Shown: positions 39,819-48,927, numbered from the stretch's first letter. The stretch: 64,000 nt of DNA from CAJINA01 sp964647585 (GCA_964647585.1 CAZYGG010000002.1:62001-126000), one strand, 5' to 3'. Notes: a model not told the origin generated them from the sequence alone. Numbers and translations: made by a program.

Positions 39819-41496
39819 GGGTGAGTTGCCGGTACCGGATCCGGCGTGGAATTTCGGCGTCTTTCCCCAAACGCTTTTTTCGATCTGTCTCGTAATCGGA
39901 ATAGTTGCCTTCAAACCAGGTCACCTGGCTGTCGCCTTCAAAGGCCAGGATATGGGTGGCAATCCGGTCTAAAAACCAGCGGTCATGGCTGATTACGACC
40001 GCGCAGCCGCCGAAATTTTCCAGAGCCTCTTCCAGGGCGCGCATGGTGTTGACATCCAGGTCGTTGGTGGGCTCGTCCAGCAGGAGGACATTGGCCCCCT
40101 GTTTGAGCATCATGGCAATGTGCACCCGGTTGCGCTCGCCGCCCGAGAGCCGTCCCACCTTTTTCTGCTGGTCGGACCCGGTAAAATTGAAACGGGCCAC
40201 ATAGGCCCTCGAATTAACCGACCGATCCCCGACATCAATAGAATCCTGTCCGCCGGAGATGGTTTCCCAGATAGTCTTATCCGGTTCAAGCTTGTCACGG
40301 CTTTGGTCCACATAGGCCAATTGGACGGTTTCACCGGTGCGCAGGGTTCCCGCATCCGGGGATTCCCCTCCGGTGATCATATTGAAGAGCGTTGTCTTCC
40401 CGGCCCCGTTCGGGCCGATGACACCCACGATGCCGCCCGGCGGCAACAGAAAACTCATCGCTTCAACCAGCAGCCGGTCACCGAAAGCCTTGGAAACCTT
40501 ATCCGCCTCAACAACCAATTTTCCCAGCCGGGGTCCCGGAGGAATGTAGATTTCAAGGTCCCGGGGACCCCCGGAACCTCCCTGGGACAACAGTTTCTCA
40601 TAGGAACTGATCCGGGCTCTGGATTTGGTCTGCCGGGCTTTGGGTGACATCCGGATCCATTCCAGTTCCCGCTGCAGGGTTTTCTGGCGTTGGCTTTCAC
40701 TCTTTTCTTCCTGCCGCAGACGTTCCTGTTTCTGTTCGAGCCAGGAAGAATAGTTGCCCTTCCAGGGAATGCCCCGGCCCCGGTCAAGTTCCAGGATCCA
40801 GCCGGCCACATTGTCGAGAAAATAACGATCGTGGGTAACGGCGATGATTGTGCCCGGGTACTGCTGCAGGTGGTGTTCCAGCCAGGCGACGGTTTCCGCA
40901 TCCAGATGGTTGGTGGGCTCATCCAGCAGGAGGATGTCGGGTTTTCGCAGCAGGAGCCGGCAAAGGGCCACCCGGCGGCGCTCGCCCCCGGAGAGCACCT
41001 TCACCGGAGTGTCCCCGGTCGGGCATCGCAAAGCATCCATGGCCATTTCCAGCCGGGAGTCCAGGTCCCAGGCGTCGGCGGCATCCAGTTTTTCCTGCAC
41101 CTGGCCCTGGCGTTCAATCAGGTCATTCATCTCATCGTCGGACATGGGTTCGGCGAACTTTTCATTAATTTCGTTGAATTCATCCAGCAGGTCCACGGTT
41201 TCCCGGACACCTTCCGCCACTATTTCGCGAACCGTCTTGTCGTCGTCCAGAACAGGTTCCTGTTCGAGGAAACCCACCGTATACCCTTTGGAAAGAATCA
41301 GTTCACCGTTGAACTCTTGGTCAACCCCGGCCAGGATCCGGAGCAGGGAACTCTTCCCGGCACCGTTGAGGCCCAGGACGCCAATTTTCGCGCCGTAAAA
41401 ATAGGAGAGGGAGATGTCTTCCAGAACAGGCCTTTTGTTGTAATGCTTGCTGACGCGTACCATTGAGCAGATCACTTTATCCGGCTGTTGACTCAT
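39811..41496 (-). CDS. ettA: Energy-dependent translational throttle protein EttA (ABC-F)
   Basis: A 561-residue ABC-F ATPase with two nucleotide-binding domains and no membrane part. EttA binds the ribosomal E site and gates elongation in response to energy charge. Each half has Walker A (GLNGAGKSSLLRIL; GPNGAGKTTLFNMI), signature (LSGGERRRVALCRLL; LSGGERNRVHIAMML) and Walker B with EPTNHLD/EPTNDLD. The arm/linker region (ERLRQEEKSESQRQKTLQRELEWIRMSPKARQTKSRARI) is typical. AGGAGG precedes the ATG. Confidence 0.95.
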   Translation of the reverse strand: MSQQPDKVICSMVRVSKHYNKRPVLEDISLSYFYGAKIGVLGLNGAGKSSLLRILAGVDQEFNGELILSKGYTVGFLEQEPVLDDDKTVREIVAEGVRETVDLLDEFNEINEKFAEPMSDDEMNDLIERQGQVQEKLDAADAWDLDSRLEMAMDALRCPTGDTPVKVLSGGERRRVALCRLLLRKPDILLLDEPTNHLDAETVAWLEHHLQQYPGTIIAVTHDRYFLDNVAGWILELDRGRGIPWKGNYSSWLEQKQERLRQEEKSESQRQKTLQRELEWIRMSPKARQTKSRARISSYEKLLSQGGSGGPRDLEIYIPPGPRLGKLVVEADKVSKAFGDRLLVEAMSFLLPPGGIVGVIGPNGAGKTTLFNMITGGESPDAGTLRTGETVQLAYVDQSRDKLEPDKTIWETISGGQDSIDVGDRSVNSRAYVARFNFTGSDQQKKVGRLSGGERNRVHIAMMLKQGANVLLLDEPTNDLDVNTMRALEEALENFGGCAVVISHDRWFLDRIATHILAFEGDSQVTWFEGNYSDYETDRKKRLGKDAEIPRRIRYRQLTRD

Positions 41497-41786
41497 GTTG
41501 TGCCCTCCTAATACAGACGGGATTGTTGCATCTTTATTTTCAATTTCAGGAAAATCGTAACGTGATTTCCGTATTATCTTTACGGTAATGTTATTTGTAA
41601 AGCAAATTAGCGGTATTCAAGAAGATTGCAGTTTGACGACAAACAATATAGGGTGCTCTGGCACACGGGGCAACACCCGGTTGACACCCGGCGTTTTAAT
41701 AAAGGATCATCTCCCAACTAATTGGGAGAAGAACCTTATAAATTTGGGTGTATGCCCAGCCCATTCCAAGAGAAGTGGAGATCCAA

Positions 41787-42545
41787 ATGCTCAAGGCGGT
41801 TTTACTGGACCTGGATAACACCCTGATCCTCTTTGACGAACTGAAATATTACGAGGCGTACTTTAAGAAGCTCAACAGCTTTTTTGGTGATGAATTTGCA
41901 CCTGACGAACTCAAAGAGCGGGTGATCAACGGCACCATGGCCCTGCGGTTCAACAAGGGTGAGAAAACCAACCGGCAATGTTTCCTGGAAGAGTTCGCCC
42001 GGGGCCGTGAAACAGTGTCCAAATCATTGTGGGACCGGTTTATGGCTTTTTACCGGGAAGCATATGGCGACATAGAGGTGACGGTTGACCTGCCGGATGG
42101 ACTGCATCAGGTAATGGACCGCCTGCGAGCAACCGGACTGAAGCTGGTCATCGCCTCCAACCCGATATTTCCGGTCATCGCCCAGGAAAAGAGAGTGCGC
42201 TGGGGCCGCCTGGACCCTGCCTGGTTCGATCTGTTTACGCACATCGAGAATATGCGCTATGTGAAACCGATGGCAGCGTATTATCACCAGACCTGTGAAT
42301 TGATCGGGGCTGTCCCCGCCGACTGCCTGATGGTGGGCAATGATCCGGCCAATGATATGTCCGCAACCCTGGCAGGGTTGAAGACTTACCGGACAACGGA
42401 TGCCGAGGTGATTGATTACGCCTCGTTGACCCTCACGGATGAACAGCGGAAAAAGAGCCACCGGGAAATCCCGGCACCTGACTATGAAGGCCCGTTTGCC
42501 GGGGTTGCGGATGTGGTTGAACGACTGATGGCAGAAAAACCCTGA
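41787..42545 (+). CDS. HAD superfamily hydrolase
   Basis: ATG at 41787 after GTGGAG gives a 252-residue HAD phosphatase. Motif I is LLDLDNTLI (nucleophile Asp8 or so and DxD pattern), the cap region follows, motif II is IASNP (Ser), and motif III/IV is MVGNDPANDMSATLAGLKTY, ending ERLMAEKP. Substrate unknown. The upstream 41497-41786 region has no gene; it likely carries the promoter. Confidence 0.85.
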   Translation: MLKAVLLDLDNTLILFDELKYYEAYFKKLNSFFGDEFAPDELKERVINGTMALRFNKGEKTNRQCFLEEFARGRETVSKSLWDRFMAFYREAYGDIEVTVDLPDGLHQVMDRLRATGLKLVIASNPIFPVIAQEKRVRWGRLDPAWFDLFTHIENMRYVKPMAAYYHQTCELIGAVPADCLMVGNDPANDMSATLAGLKTYRTTDAEVIDYASLTLTDEQRKKSHREIPAPDYEGPFAGVADVVERLMAEKP

Positions 42546-42555
42546 CCGGGCACTT

Positions 42556-42698
42556 TGAGACTGTGTCACAATGTTCAATTTGGCTTCAGGTGCGGAAGAT
42601 GAAAATTTCAACCGGAGGAATACATTGAGTATTTTGAGGATTGAAATTTTCATCTGACGCTGAGATGGGGCCAAAGGGGGCATTATGACACAGTCTCA
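42556..42698. repeat. Structured palindromic repeat, family 1, copy 4
   Basis: Arms TGAGACTGTGTCACAATG (42556-42573) and CATTATGACACAGTCTCA (42681-42698) are complementary but for one base. A perfect 14-bp inner stem, GATGAAAATTTCAA (42598-42611) with TTGAAATTTTCATC (42641-42654), encloses the family core CCGGAGGAATAC ... GTATTTTGAGGA. It ends close to the start of the next gene. Confidence 0.85.
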
Positions 42699-42720
42699 TT
42701 GCGAAAGGGACGTGATAGCC

Positions 42721-43392
42721 ATGCCTGAACCAGTGAAAAAGAGATCTGTCCTGCTCCTGGGAGCAACCGGGCTGGTCGGCAGTCAATGCCTGAACCTGTT
42801 TTTGGCGAATGACCACTTTTCACAGGTGAGCACCCTGACCCGCAGGCCCCTGGCGACAAACCCGGTTGATCCAAAACATGTTAACCATGTGATTGATTTT
42901 GATGATCCGGAAAGCTATCATGACAAGATGACCGTGGATATCGTGATCTGCGCCCTGGGAACCACCATAAAAAAGGCCGGGAGCCGGGAAATGTTTCGTC
43001 GGGTGGACTTTCACTACGCATTTGACCTCTCAAAGGCGGCTCTTGAAACCGGTGCCGGACATCTCCTGCTGGTCTCTGCCAAGGGTGCGGCTGCGGATTC
43101 GCGCGTCTTCTATAATCGGGTGAAAGGTGAACTTGAGGACGCCATCAGCGGTTTGGGGTTTGAGACCCTGAACATTTTCAGACCGTCGCTGCTGCAAGGT
43201 AACCGACAAGAGTTTCGTGCCGGAGAGGAAATCGGGAATTTTCTGGCCGGGGCTTTTTCAATTGTGATTCCGGCCCAGTGGAAGCCAACCCCAGTTGACC
43301 GTCTCGCAGAAGCAATTTTAAAGGCGGCTATTAACGACCGACCGGGCCAAAGGATTTATGAATCTGGCGAAATCCTGACAGGCCCGGCCTGA
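42721..43392 (+). CDS. NAD(P)-binding atypical SDR-like oxidoreductase
   Basis: ATG at 42721 gives 223 residues; a longer reading to 42685 runs into the repeat and is less likely. Rossmann motif LLLGATGLVGSQCLNL is followed by TLTRRPL, ICALGTTIKKAGSREMFRRVDFHYAFDLSKAALETGAGHLLLVSAKGA and YNRVKGELEDAI, in which Tyr-x-x-x-Lys is kept. This resembles the HTATIP2/NAD(P)H-binding epimerase-like group. Substrate unknown. An ArfB gene follows 11 bases later, presumably in the same transcript. Confidence 0.8.
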   Translation: MPEPVKKRSVLLLGATGLVGSQCLNLFLANDHFSQVSTLTRRPLATNPVDPKHVNHVIDFDDPESYHDKMTVDIVICALGTTIKKAGSREMFRRVDFHYAFDLSKAALETGAGHLLLVSAKGAAADSRVFYNRVKGELEDAISGLGFETLNIFRPSLLQGNRQEFRAGEEIGNFLAGAFSIVIPAQWKPTPVDRLAEAILKAAINDRPGQRIYESGEILTGPA

Positions 43393-43403
43393 AGGGTGGA
43401 CAA

Positions 43404-43829
43404 ATGCTTAGGGTGACACCGGATATTGCCATTGGGGAGCATGAGATCAAATACGATTTTGTGCGGTCGTCGGGTCCGGGGGGACAGAATGTGAACAAGG
43501 TTTCCACTGCTGTTCAGCTCCGGTTTGATGTCTATGGCAGCGCTTCATTGCCGCCGGATGTTAAAGATCGTTTGCGGATACTGGCCGGGAAAAAATTGTC
43601 GACCGACGGCATCCTGATTATCCAGGCCTCGCGGTTTAAGAGCCAGGAAAAAAACCGGCAGGATGCGGTTGAACGCCTGGTCCATATGATCCGGCAGGCG
43701 ACTGTCAAGCCCAAAAAACGTGTAAAAACGAAACCTTCCAGGCGGTCAAAGCAGCGGCGACTGGAAGCCAAGCGCCATCGCAGCCGTGTGAAGCAAAACC
43801 GGCGCTGCGTAAAGGATACAGATTGTTAA
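43404..43829 (+). CDS. arfB: Alternative ribosome-rescue factor ArfB (peptidyl-tRNA hydrolase)
   Basis: A 141-residue stop-codon-independent release factor that frees stalled ribosomes. The catalytic loop is SSGPGGQNVNKVSTAVQLRFDV, with the universal GGQ at about residues 27-29. The C-terminal tail is strongly basic (KPKKRVKTKPSRRSKQRR ...), as needed to bind the empty mRNA channel. Length is usual. It lies 11 bases after the SDR-like gene with GGGTGGACAA before the ATG. Confidence 0.92.
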   Translation: MLRVTPDIAIGEHEIKYDFVRSSGPGGQNVNKVSTAVQLRFDVYGSASLPPDVKDRLRILAGKKLSTDGILIIQASRFKSQEKNRQDAVERLVHMIRQATVKPKKRVKTKPSRRSKQRRLEAKRHRSRVKQNRRCVKDTDC

Positions 43830-43935
43830 GATATTGACAGCCAAGTTGGAAAAGAAGTAAATTTGCCATTCACGGCTGAATGTGGCGATACGTTAAAATC
43901 ATACTTGCATCCAACCACTAGCAGGGGAGGTTCTG

Positions 43936-44307
43936 ATGGCCTGGTTTCTTTATTTCATAAGCATTGTCTACATTGCCTGGGGCTGTTGTTTCATTCTGGC
44001 GCCCATGGAGTCCAAGGAAAATATGCGCCTGATCACCGAACGGGGTGAGCGGCGGATCTGGGCGACCATTGCTATCATTGCGGGCGTTCTGTTTCTCCTG
44101 TCTTTCAACGCTTCCAGCCATCCCGCGATCATCATTCTGGTTGGTATCATTGCGATCGTAAAAGGCGCGTTATTTTTCGTTAACCCGGGCGGGCTCTACG
44201 AGAAGGCCCTGAAATGGTTTTACGGCGATCTCACCGAGCAGGCGTACCGCATCTACGGTATCGTCGCATTGATTCTGGGGACCGTGATTTTCTGCTGGAC
44301 AGTCTAG
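43936..44307 (+). CDS. Small membrane protein of unknown function
   Basis: A 123-residue protein with four hydrophobic helices: about 1-22, 45-60, 66-86 and 105-122. Between helix 1 and 2 is APMESKENMRLITERGERRIW, a cytoplasmic basic loop. No known domain is recognised. GGGGAGG before the ATG is strong. Probably inner membrane; neighbours give no clue. Confidence 0.7.
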   Translation: MAWFLYFISIVYIAWGCCFILAPMESKENMRLITERGERRIWATIAIIAGVLFLLSFNASSHPAIIILVGIIAIVKGALFFVNPGGLYEKALKWFYGDLTEQAYRIYGIVALILGTVIFCWTV

Positions 44308-44321
44308 AACGAGCAGGCCGG

Positions 44322-44876
44322 CTACCTCTTCGACTGGCGGGTGTTCTCATCAGTTCCCTGAATGATGTGCAGATTGGCTTTCAACTCTTGAAGCGTTTCG
44401 GGTGCTAATCCCGCCTCCTCAAGTGCGCGGGCCATCCGGGCGGCGTTTTTCAGAACGATTCGGTAGCCGCAGGTGTCAAAAAGTTCCGGATCCGCAGCGT
44501 AAACGAGATTGCCGGGGTAGTCCCGGCACATGCCGGGGCGGCTGTTGTATGAATCGCACCGGCGGGAAACACGGTTCCAGTGGGAGCATTCGAAAACCAG
44601 CAGACCCGCCCGCCGCTCCTCCCTGATCAAGTCAAATCCGTTGACAAGCCGGTGCCAGCCGATGACCATCCGCTTGAAGATCGGCAGGTAAAACAGGATG
44701 GGGTGCACGGGTATCACCGGTGTCTGACAGCACTGACCGCAGCGGTTGCAGGCCCCCTCTATCCGGAAAAAGGGTTCACCCGAAAACGATTTTATCCAGC
44801 GGGTCATTTTCAGGTCCGCCAGGTATCTTAACCGGGCGGCCAGTTTGACTGTGGCTTTAATGGGGCCGTCCTGCAT
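44322..44876 (-). CDS. YkgJ-family Cys-cluster protein
   Basis: A 184-residue protein. The YkgJ pattern is CNRCGQCCQTPVIPVHP (about 43-59), CSHWNRVSRRCDSYNSRPGMCRDYPGNL (about 97-124) and a final CGYR near 136. Eight Cys probably bind an Fe-S cluster or metal. RMVIGWHRLVNGFDLIREERRAGLLVF between the Cys groups is family-like. Function unknown. Convergent with the small membrane gene before it. Confidence 0.82.
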   Translation of the reverse strand: MQDGPIKATVKLAARLRYLADLKMTRWIKSFSGEPFFRIEGACNRCGQCCQTPVIPVHPILFYLPIFKRMVIGWHRLVNGFDLIREERRAGLLVFECSHWNRVSRRCDSYNSRPGMCRDYPGNLVYAADPELFDTCGYRIVLKNAARMARALEEAGLAPETLQELKANLHIIQGTDENTRQSKR

Positions 44877-44958
44877 GGTTAGAGCCCGTTTTGTTGACGG
44901 TTTAAGTAATTTCGTATACTCATATCTGCCAGCGAATGAATTATCAAGGGGGGTCTAG

Positions 44959-45192
44959 TTGAAAACAATCGGAATCCTGGTCTGTATTCTGGGCAGCCTG
45001 GCGGCGATCGCCTATCCACCGTATACGATTTTGGACGGCGTCAAATGGGGGTTTATATTCGGCGATATCATTGCCATGTTCGGCAAGAGCATCAAGGTCT
45101 ATGAATACCTCGACTATAAAACCCTGCTGGTTGAACTGGCGATTATCAATGCCCTGGGGTTGGGGATTATCATCGGCTCGAAAGGTAAATAG
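44959..45192 (+). CDS. Small membrane protein of unknown function
   Basis: A 77-residue protein starting at TTG after AAGGGGGG. Two hydrophobic helices (about 3-18 and 58-73) flank an amphipathic middle (DGVKWGFIFGDIIAMFGKSIKVYEYLDYKTLLVEL). No known domain. Likely inner membrane. Function unknown. Confidence 0.6.
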   Translation: MKTIGILVCILGSLAAIAYPPYTILDGVKWGFIFGDIIAMFGKSIKVYEYLDYKTLLVELAIINALGLGIIIGSKGK

Positions 45193-45265
45193 CGGTTGGC
45201 ACATGACAGGTTCTTTTTGTCTTGCAAATTCCCGATGCGGTGTTTTTAAGTGCCGAAAAAACGAA

Positions 45266-45442
45266 GCCCGAATATCGGAATGTTCTCAAGGCGAACGCCG
45301 CAAATTCGAAACAAAAAGTCAAATCACAATGACCGAAAGAAACAAACAAAACCTGATATTACATTCGGTAGGCCTGTTTTTTGTCATTTGAGCATTTGAA
45401 TTTTGAATTTGTTTAGATTTTCGACATTCGAATTTCGTATTT
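45266..45442. repeat. Long imperfect palindromic repeat, family 6
   Basis: AATATCGGAATGTTC and AAATTCGAAACAAAAAGTC at the left are answered by GTTTAGATTTTCGACATTCG at the right; ATGACCGAAAG...ACAAAACCTG is answered by CCTGTTTTTTGTCAT. It is AT-rich, and the type (TTGAATTTTGAATTTG...) is recognisable as a widespread environmental-genome repeat. No gene is present in 45193-45470. Confidence 0.55.
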
Positions 45443-45470
45443 AATTGTCTACATACATCCAAGATAGCTT

Positions 45471-46031
45471 CTAATCCACCTGAGCAAATCCTGCCAAAAA
45501 GTCCGCTGTAGACATCACTTGTGCATACGCTGCCCCCAACGCGGCCATAAAGGCGCCATGCACATCCGGCGCCGGGATTGTCCGGCCTGCAAACTCCAGA
45601 TTTTTAGTGGTGCAGGCATCGTGGACGACCGTGCAGGTAAACCCCAGGTCGGCGGCGGCCCGGGTCGTCGCATCGATGCACATGTGGCTCATGGCGCCGC
45701 AGATGACCAGGTCTGAAACCTGGTCTGCTCTGATGATTCCCTCCAGGCCCGTTTCACGGAAACTGTTGGGGAAATTTTTTTCCACGGCAATCTCACCCGG
45801 CAGCGGCTGCGCACAGGTGTGTATGCGGGATCCGTCGGTCTCGGGCAAAAAGAAAGTGGCACCCGGTTGGACGGCCAGGTGGCGGACGTGAAACAGGGGC
45901 TGCGCTTTTTCCCTGAAGGCGGACAGGAGCTTACCCGCGTTCAGGCCGACCTGTTCCGGTTGGGCCAGCTCCATTTTTCCCCCGGGAAAATAGTCGTTCT
46001 GAATATCAACCAGTAAAAGACCTGTTGTCAT
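45471..46031 (-). CDS. Isochorismatase-family cysteine hydrolase
   Basis: A 186-residue cysteine hydrolase of the isochorismatase family (PF00857). The catalytic Asp is in LLLVDIQNDYFPGG, the Lys in EIAVEKNFPNSF and the nucleophile Cys in ICGAMSHMCIDATTRAAADLGF. Members hydrolyse isochorismate, nicotinamide or small amides; substrate here unknown. GGGAGG before the ATG. It lies 14 bases after the cupin gene on the same strand. Confidence 0.87.
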   Translation of the reverse strand: MTTGLLLVDIQNDYFPGGKMELAQPEQVGLNAGKLLSAFREKAQPLFHVRHLAVQPGATFFLPETDGSRIHTCAQPLPGEIAVEKNFPNSFRETGLEGIIRADQVSDLVICGAMSHMCIDATTRAAADLGFTCTVVHDACTTKNLEFAGRTIPAPDVHGAFMAALGAAYAQVMSTADFLAGFAQVD

Positions 46032-46045
46032 GTGGGCCTCCCTTT

Positions 46046-46411
46046 TTAAATCCAGTCCAGTTCCGTCTGGGTTAATTCCCCGCCGGCATCTCCGTTATTC
46101 AGGGTTCCCGCCGGTTCGATGAGCAGGATCTTACACTCCTCTTCCGCACAGGGCTTGTGTTCAACACCCTTTGGAAGAACAACCATTTCGCCAGCTTTCA
46201 AATGCAGGCTTTTATCGCGCAGGTCGATGCGATAATCTCCCTCAATGACCACAAAGACTTCGTCAGTTTCAGGATGGCTGTGCCAGACAAAATCACCGTA
46301 AGAGCGTACGAGTTTAAAATGGTAGTCATTCATAGCGGCAATGATTTTGTAGTCGAGCCGTTTATGGAATTTTGAGAACTTTTCCTGAAAGTTGATAACG
46401 TTAATGTCCAT
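46046..46411 (-). CDS. Cupin-domain protein
   Basis: With ATG at 46411 (AAGGAAA upstream) this is a 121-residue single cupin. The metal-binding motif 1 is VWHSHPETDEVFVVIEGDYRI (two His and a Glu) and motif 2 is LPKGVEHKPCAEEECKIL. Many such proteins are small dioxygenases, isomerases or sensors. It probably shares a transcript with the isochorismatase gene downstream. Confidence 0.85.
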   Translation of the reverse strand: MDINVINFQEKFSKFHKRLDYKIIAAMNDYHFKLVRSYGDFVWHSHPETDEVFVVIEGDYRIDLRDKSLHLKAGEMVVLPKGVEHKPCAEEECKILLIEPAGTLNNGDAGGELTQTELDWI

Positions 46412-46458
46412 AGTCAGTTTCCTTCTTATACCGTTTGCCAAGAATTGCCCGCCACACT

Positions 46459-46547
46459 GTCACTCTGAGCGGAGCGAAGAGTCCCCTACGTGCAGAGGTT
46501 GCCTTTGATTGTTGGGGATTCTTCGTCGCTACGCTCCTCAGAATGAC
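46459..46547. repeat. Palindromic repeat, family 2, copy 5
   Basis: GTCACTCTGAGCGGAGCGAA at the left and CTACGCTCCTCAGAATGAC at the right, with GGGGATTCTTCG inside. The most regular copy in the window. Confidence 0.85.
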
Positions 46548-46589
46548 CAAAAATTTGTTGGAACGAAATCATGGCCGCGCTCTAAAATA

Positions 46590-46617
46590 AAAACCCCGCT
46601 GATGACGGCGGGGTTTT
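46590..46617 (-). terminator. Rho-independent terminator after asd
   Basis: A 10-bp stem, AAAACCCCGC with GCGGGGTTTT, and loop TGATGACG. On the minus strand it is followed by a run TTTTTATTTT. It lies 26 bases after the asd stop codon. Confidence 0.8.
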
Positions 46618-46642
46618 GAGATTTTACTTTTATTGATCAGTT

Positions 46643-47761
46643 TTAACCCAAGTGCTCCAGAAGAATCCGGAGCATCCGCCGCAGGGGTTCCGCCGCTCCC
46701 CACAGAAGCTGATCGCCCACGGTAAACGCGGTCAGGTAATCCGGGCCCAGGTTGAGCTTGCGGATACGGCCCACCGGCACGGTCAGGTTTCCGGAAACAG
46801 CGGCCGGCGACAGCGCTTTCAGGGTGTTTTCCTTATCGTTGGGAACAATTATAACCCACTCATTCTGAACGCGCAGCATTTCTTCCAGTTCATCCAAAGG
46901 AATGTCCTGTTTCAGTTTAATCGTGAAGGCCTGGCTGTGGCAGCGCATGGTGCCGATACGCACACATTGACCGTCCACGGCAACGGGGTTGTTTTCCCGT
47001 CCCAGGATTTTATTGGTTTCCACCAGGCCTTTCCATTCCTCTTTGGTCTGGCCGTTTTCCATGGGTTTGTCGATCCAGGGGATCAGGCTGCCGGCCAGGG
47101 GGGCTCCGAAATAATCAATCGGGAACCCGTCGCTGTTCAATGTGCTGGTGATGTTGCGATCCAGCTCGAGGATGGCAGACGCCGGGTTGTCCAGCTGCTC
47201 GGCACCCGCGGTTCCCAGGGCCCGCATCTGGGCGATGAGCTCGCGCATGTTATTGGCGCCGGCACCGGAAGAGGCCTGGTAGGTCATGGAGGTGATCCAT
47301 TCGATGACATCATTTTCAAAAAGCCCGGCCAGGGCCATGAGCATCAGTGAAACCGTGCAGTTGCCTCCGATATAGTCTTTGACACCGTCTGCCAGGGCCT
47401 GGTCAATCACCTTCCGGTTGACCGGATCCAGGACAATCACGCTGTCATTTGCCATCCGGAGAGTAGAGGCGGCATCGATCCAGTAGCCCTGCCAACCTTT
47501 TCCGCGCAGTTCGGTATAGGCTTTTTCGGTATAACCGCCGCCCTGGCAGGAGACGACGATGTCCATGGTGGACAGTGTCTTTATGTTAAAGGCATCTTCC
47601 AGTAGCGGGAGCTCCAGGCCGATCTCAGGACCCTTTTGACCGACCTGTGATGTGGTGAAAAAAAGCGGTTCAAACCCGTTAAAGTCATTTTCCGCCAGCA
47701 TCCGCTCCATCAGGACCGAGCCGACCATTCCCCGCCACCCTACAATTCCGACTTTCAGCAT
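46643..47761 (-). CDS. asd: Aspartate-semialdehyde dehydrogenase
   Basis: A 372-residue enzyme that reduces aspartyl phosphate to aspartate semialdehyde for lysine, methionine, threonine and diaminopimelate synthesis. NADP-binding VGIVGWRGMVGSVLMERM opens it. The catalytic Cys is in GGNCTVSLMLMALAGLF (about 133-149), SYQASSGAGANNMREL is the family segment TSMTYQASSGAGANNM, and the substrate His lies in CVRIGTMRCHSQAFTIKL. Length and motifs indicate the Gram-negative form. GGAGG precedes the ATG. Confidence 0.95.
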   Translation of the reverse strand: MLKVGIVGWRGMVGSVLMERMLAENDFNGFEPLFFTTSQVGQKGPEIGLELPLLEDAFNIKTLSTMDIVVSCQGGGYTEKAYTELRGKGWQGYWIDAASTLRMANDSVIVLDPVNRKVIDQALADGVKDYIGGNCTVSLMLMALAGLFENDVIEWITSMTYQASSGAGANNMRELIAQMRALGTAGAEQLDNPASAILELDRNITSTLNSDGFPIDYFGAPLAGSLIPWIDKPMENGQTKEEWKGLVETNKILGRENNPVAVDGQCVRIGTMRCHSQAFTIKLKQDIPLDELEEMLRVQNEWVIIVPNDKENTLKALSPAAVSGNLTVPVGRIRKLNLGPDYLTAFTVGDQLLWGAAEPLRRMLRILLEHLG

Positions 47762-47908
47762 TTTCAGGCTACCTCCGACTGTATGGTAATGAGTTCAGTA
47801 TGAATCAATTTCAATAGGTTGCCTGAATCAGGTTGTCAAGGCAATTTGCAAAACCCGGCGGATTGGTATAGGGATAATCCAAAACATGATACAGGGGAAA
47901 CCGAGTTT

Positions 47909-48376
47909 ATGAAAGAGCAACTGGAAACCATCACCATCCCCAAGGAAGACGCTGTTTTCTGGCTGGACACCGAAGGCCGGTGGCACAACGAGCACGGCCC
48001 CTTCGAGCATCCCAAGGTCAGCGCCTATTTTCACGCCTGCATCCAGCATGACGCAGATGGCTATTACGTAGGGCAGGAAAGAGACTCGGTTTATGAGAAG
48101 GTCTACTTTCGTTATGAAGATACGGCCCTGTTCGTTTTCAGGGTGGACATTGGCGCGGAAGATATCACACTGCGGCTGAATACCGGCCTGCAGATAACGC
48201 TGGCGCCGGACACGTTGTCCATAAAGGCCGACCACCTGTACACCCGGACCCCCCAGGGGGTTGCCAGGTTTAACCAATCCAGCCTGTTGGAGATTTCAAA
48301 ACAGATGGAAGATGAAAACGGCGACCTTTTCATCAGGGTCGGCAACGCGCGCTTCAAGGTGGCCGGGCAGCTTTAA
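47909..48376 (+). CDS. DUF1285-like protein of unknown function
   Basis: ATG at 47909, AGGGG upstream, gives 155 residues. FWLDTEGRWHNEHGPFEHPKVSAYFHACIQHDADGYYVGQ and YFRYEDTALFVFRVDIG recall the layout of DUF1285 proteins (WY-D-GRWFH-, DG-Y-L, VEDAPFV). The match is from memory and moderate. It is soluble, beta-rich and has no Cys besides one in YFHACIQHD. Divergent from asd; function unknown. Confidence 0.55.
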   Translation: MKEQLETITIPKEDAVFWLDTEGRWHNEHGPFEHPKVSAYFHACIQHDADGYYVGQERDSVYEKVYFRYEDTALFVFRVDIGAEDITLRLNTGLQITLAPDTLSIKADHLYTRTPQGVARFNQSSLLEISKQMEDENGDLFIRVGNARFKVAGQL

Positions 48377-48688
48377 AGCGCCCCGGACCTATCCCCGTCG
48401 GCGCACACTTTCTGCAAATCGTTCGCTTGCCGCCGCAAACCGTAACTGTTCGGATTCGAAGCAAATCGAACCTATCCGGGGCATCGGTACGCCCCGCTGC
48501 AATTTAAAAGGTTTTGACGGATCTAACCGGGTGGCCTATAATTATTCTATCGTTTCAGGCCATCTTACTCTTTGCGATTTGAACCTCTATCAATCGTGGT
48601 TGCTGTATTACCAAGCCTCTTCCTCTACTCCTTGACATTTCATTATCAAGCTCTTTTCTGATCAGCGGGATTTTTACTAGAGACCGTT
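48377..48688. other. Intergenic region, no gene recognised
   Basis: About 310 bases before repeat copy 2. No frame gives a recognisable protein and no hairpin stands out. Confidence 0.4.
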
Positions 48689-48890
48689 ATGAAGCTATCT
48701 CAAAAAACGGATTTTGGTTCCCCGCAAAAAGTGCGCGGGATCTGCGACAAGTCAAGGCGGGCGCTACATTCGAACCGGAGGTGCCAGCGAAGCCAATGCC
48801 TTGCGTGGTAAATACTCCAGTATTTCGAGGATTTGAATTTAGCGCCCAACGCCGCGATTGGGCCAAAAGACTTTTTTGAGATAGCTTCAT
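48689..48890. repeat. Structured palindromic repeat, family 1, copy 2
   Basis: Perfect 19-bp arms: ATGAAGCTATCTCAAAAAA (48689-48707) against 48872-48890. The core AACCGGAG ... AATACTCCAGTATTTCGAGGATTTGAA has an extra stretch of about 30 bases inside (GTGCCAGCGAAGCC...GTGGTA) compared with the other copies. CGCCCAACGCCGCGATTGGGCC follows the core. It ends next to the GAF gene. Confidence 0.85.
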
Positions 48891-48927
48891 GTCTCTTCAC
48901 CGTAACCCCAGAAGAAAGGAGGCCCCT

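Noticed and set aside
39819..39914. Longer histidine kinase beginning at 39914
   Set aside because: That extension lies inside the ettA coding sequence; GTG 39818 at the ettA end is more natural.
41588..41818. Open frame of 76 codons before the HAD gene
   Set aside because: Overlaps the HAD start and has no recognisable motif or ribosome binding site.
48689..48890. Insertion sequence
   Set aside because: There is no transposase frame; the element is about 200 bases and palindromic throughout.
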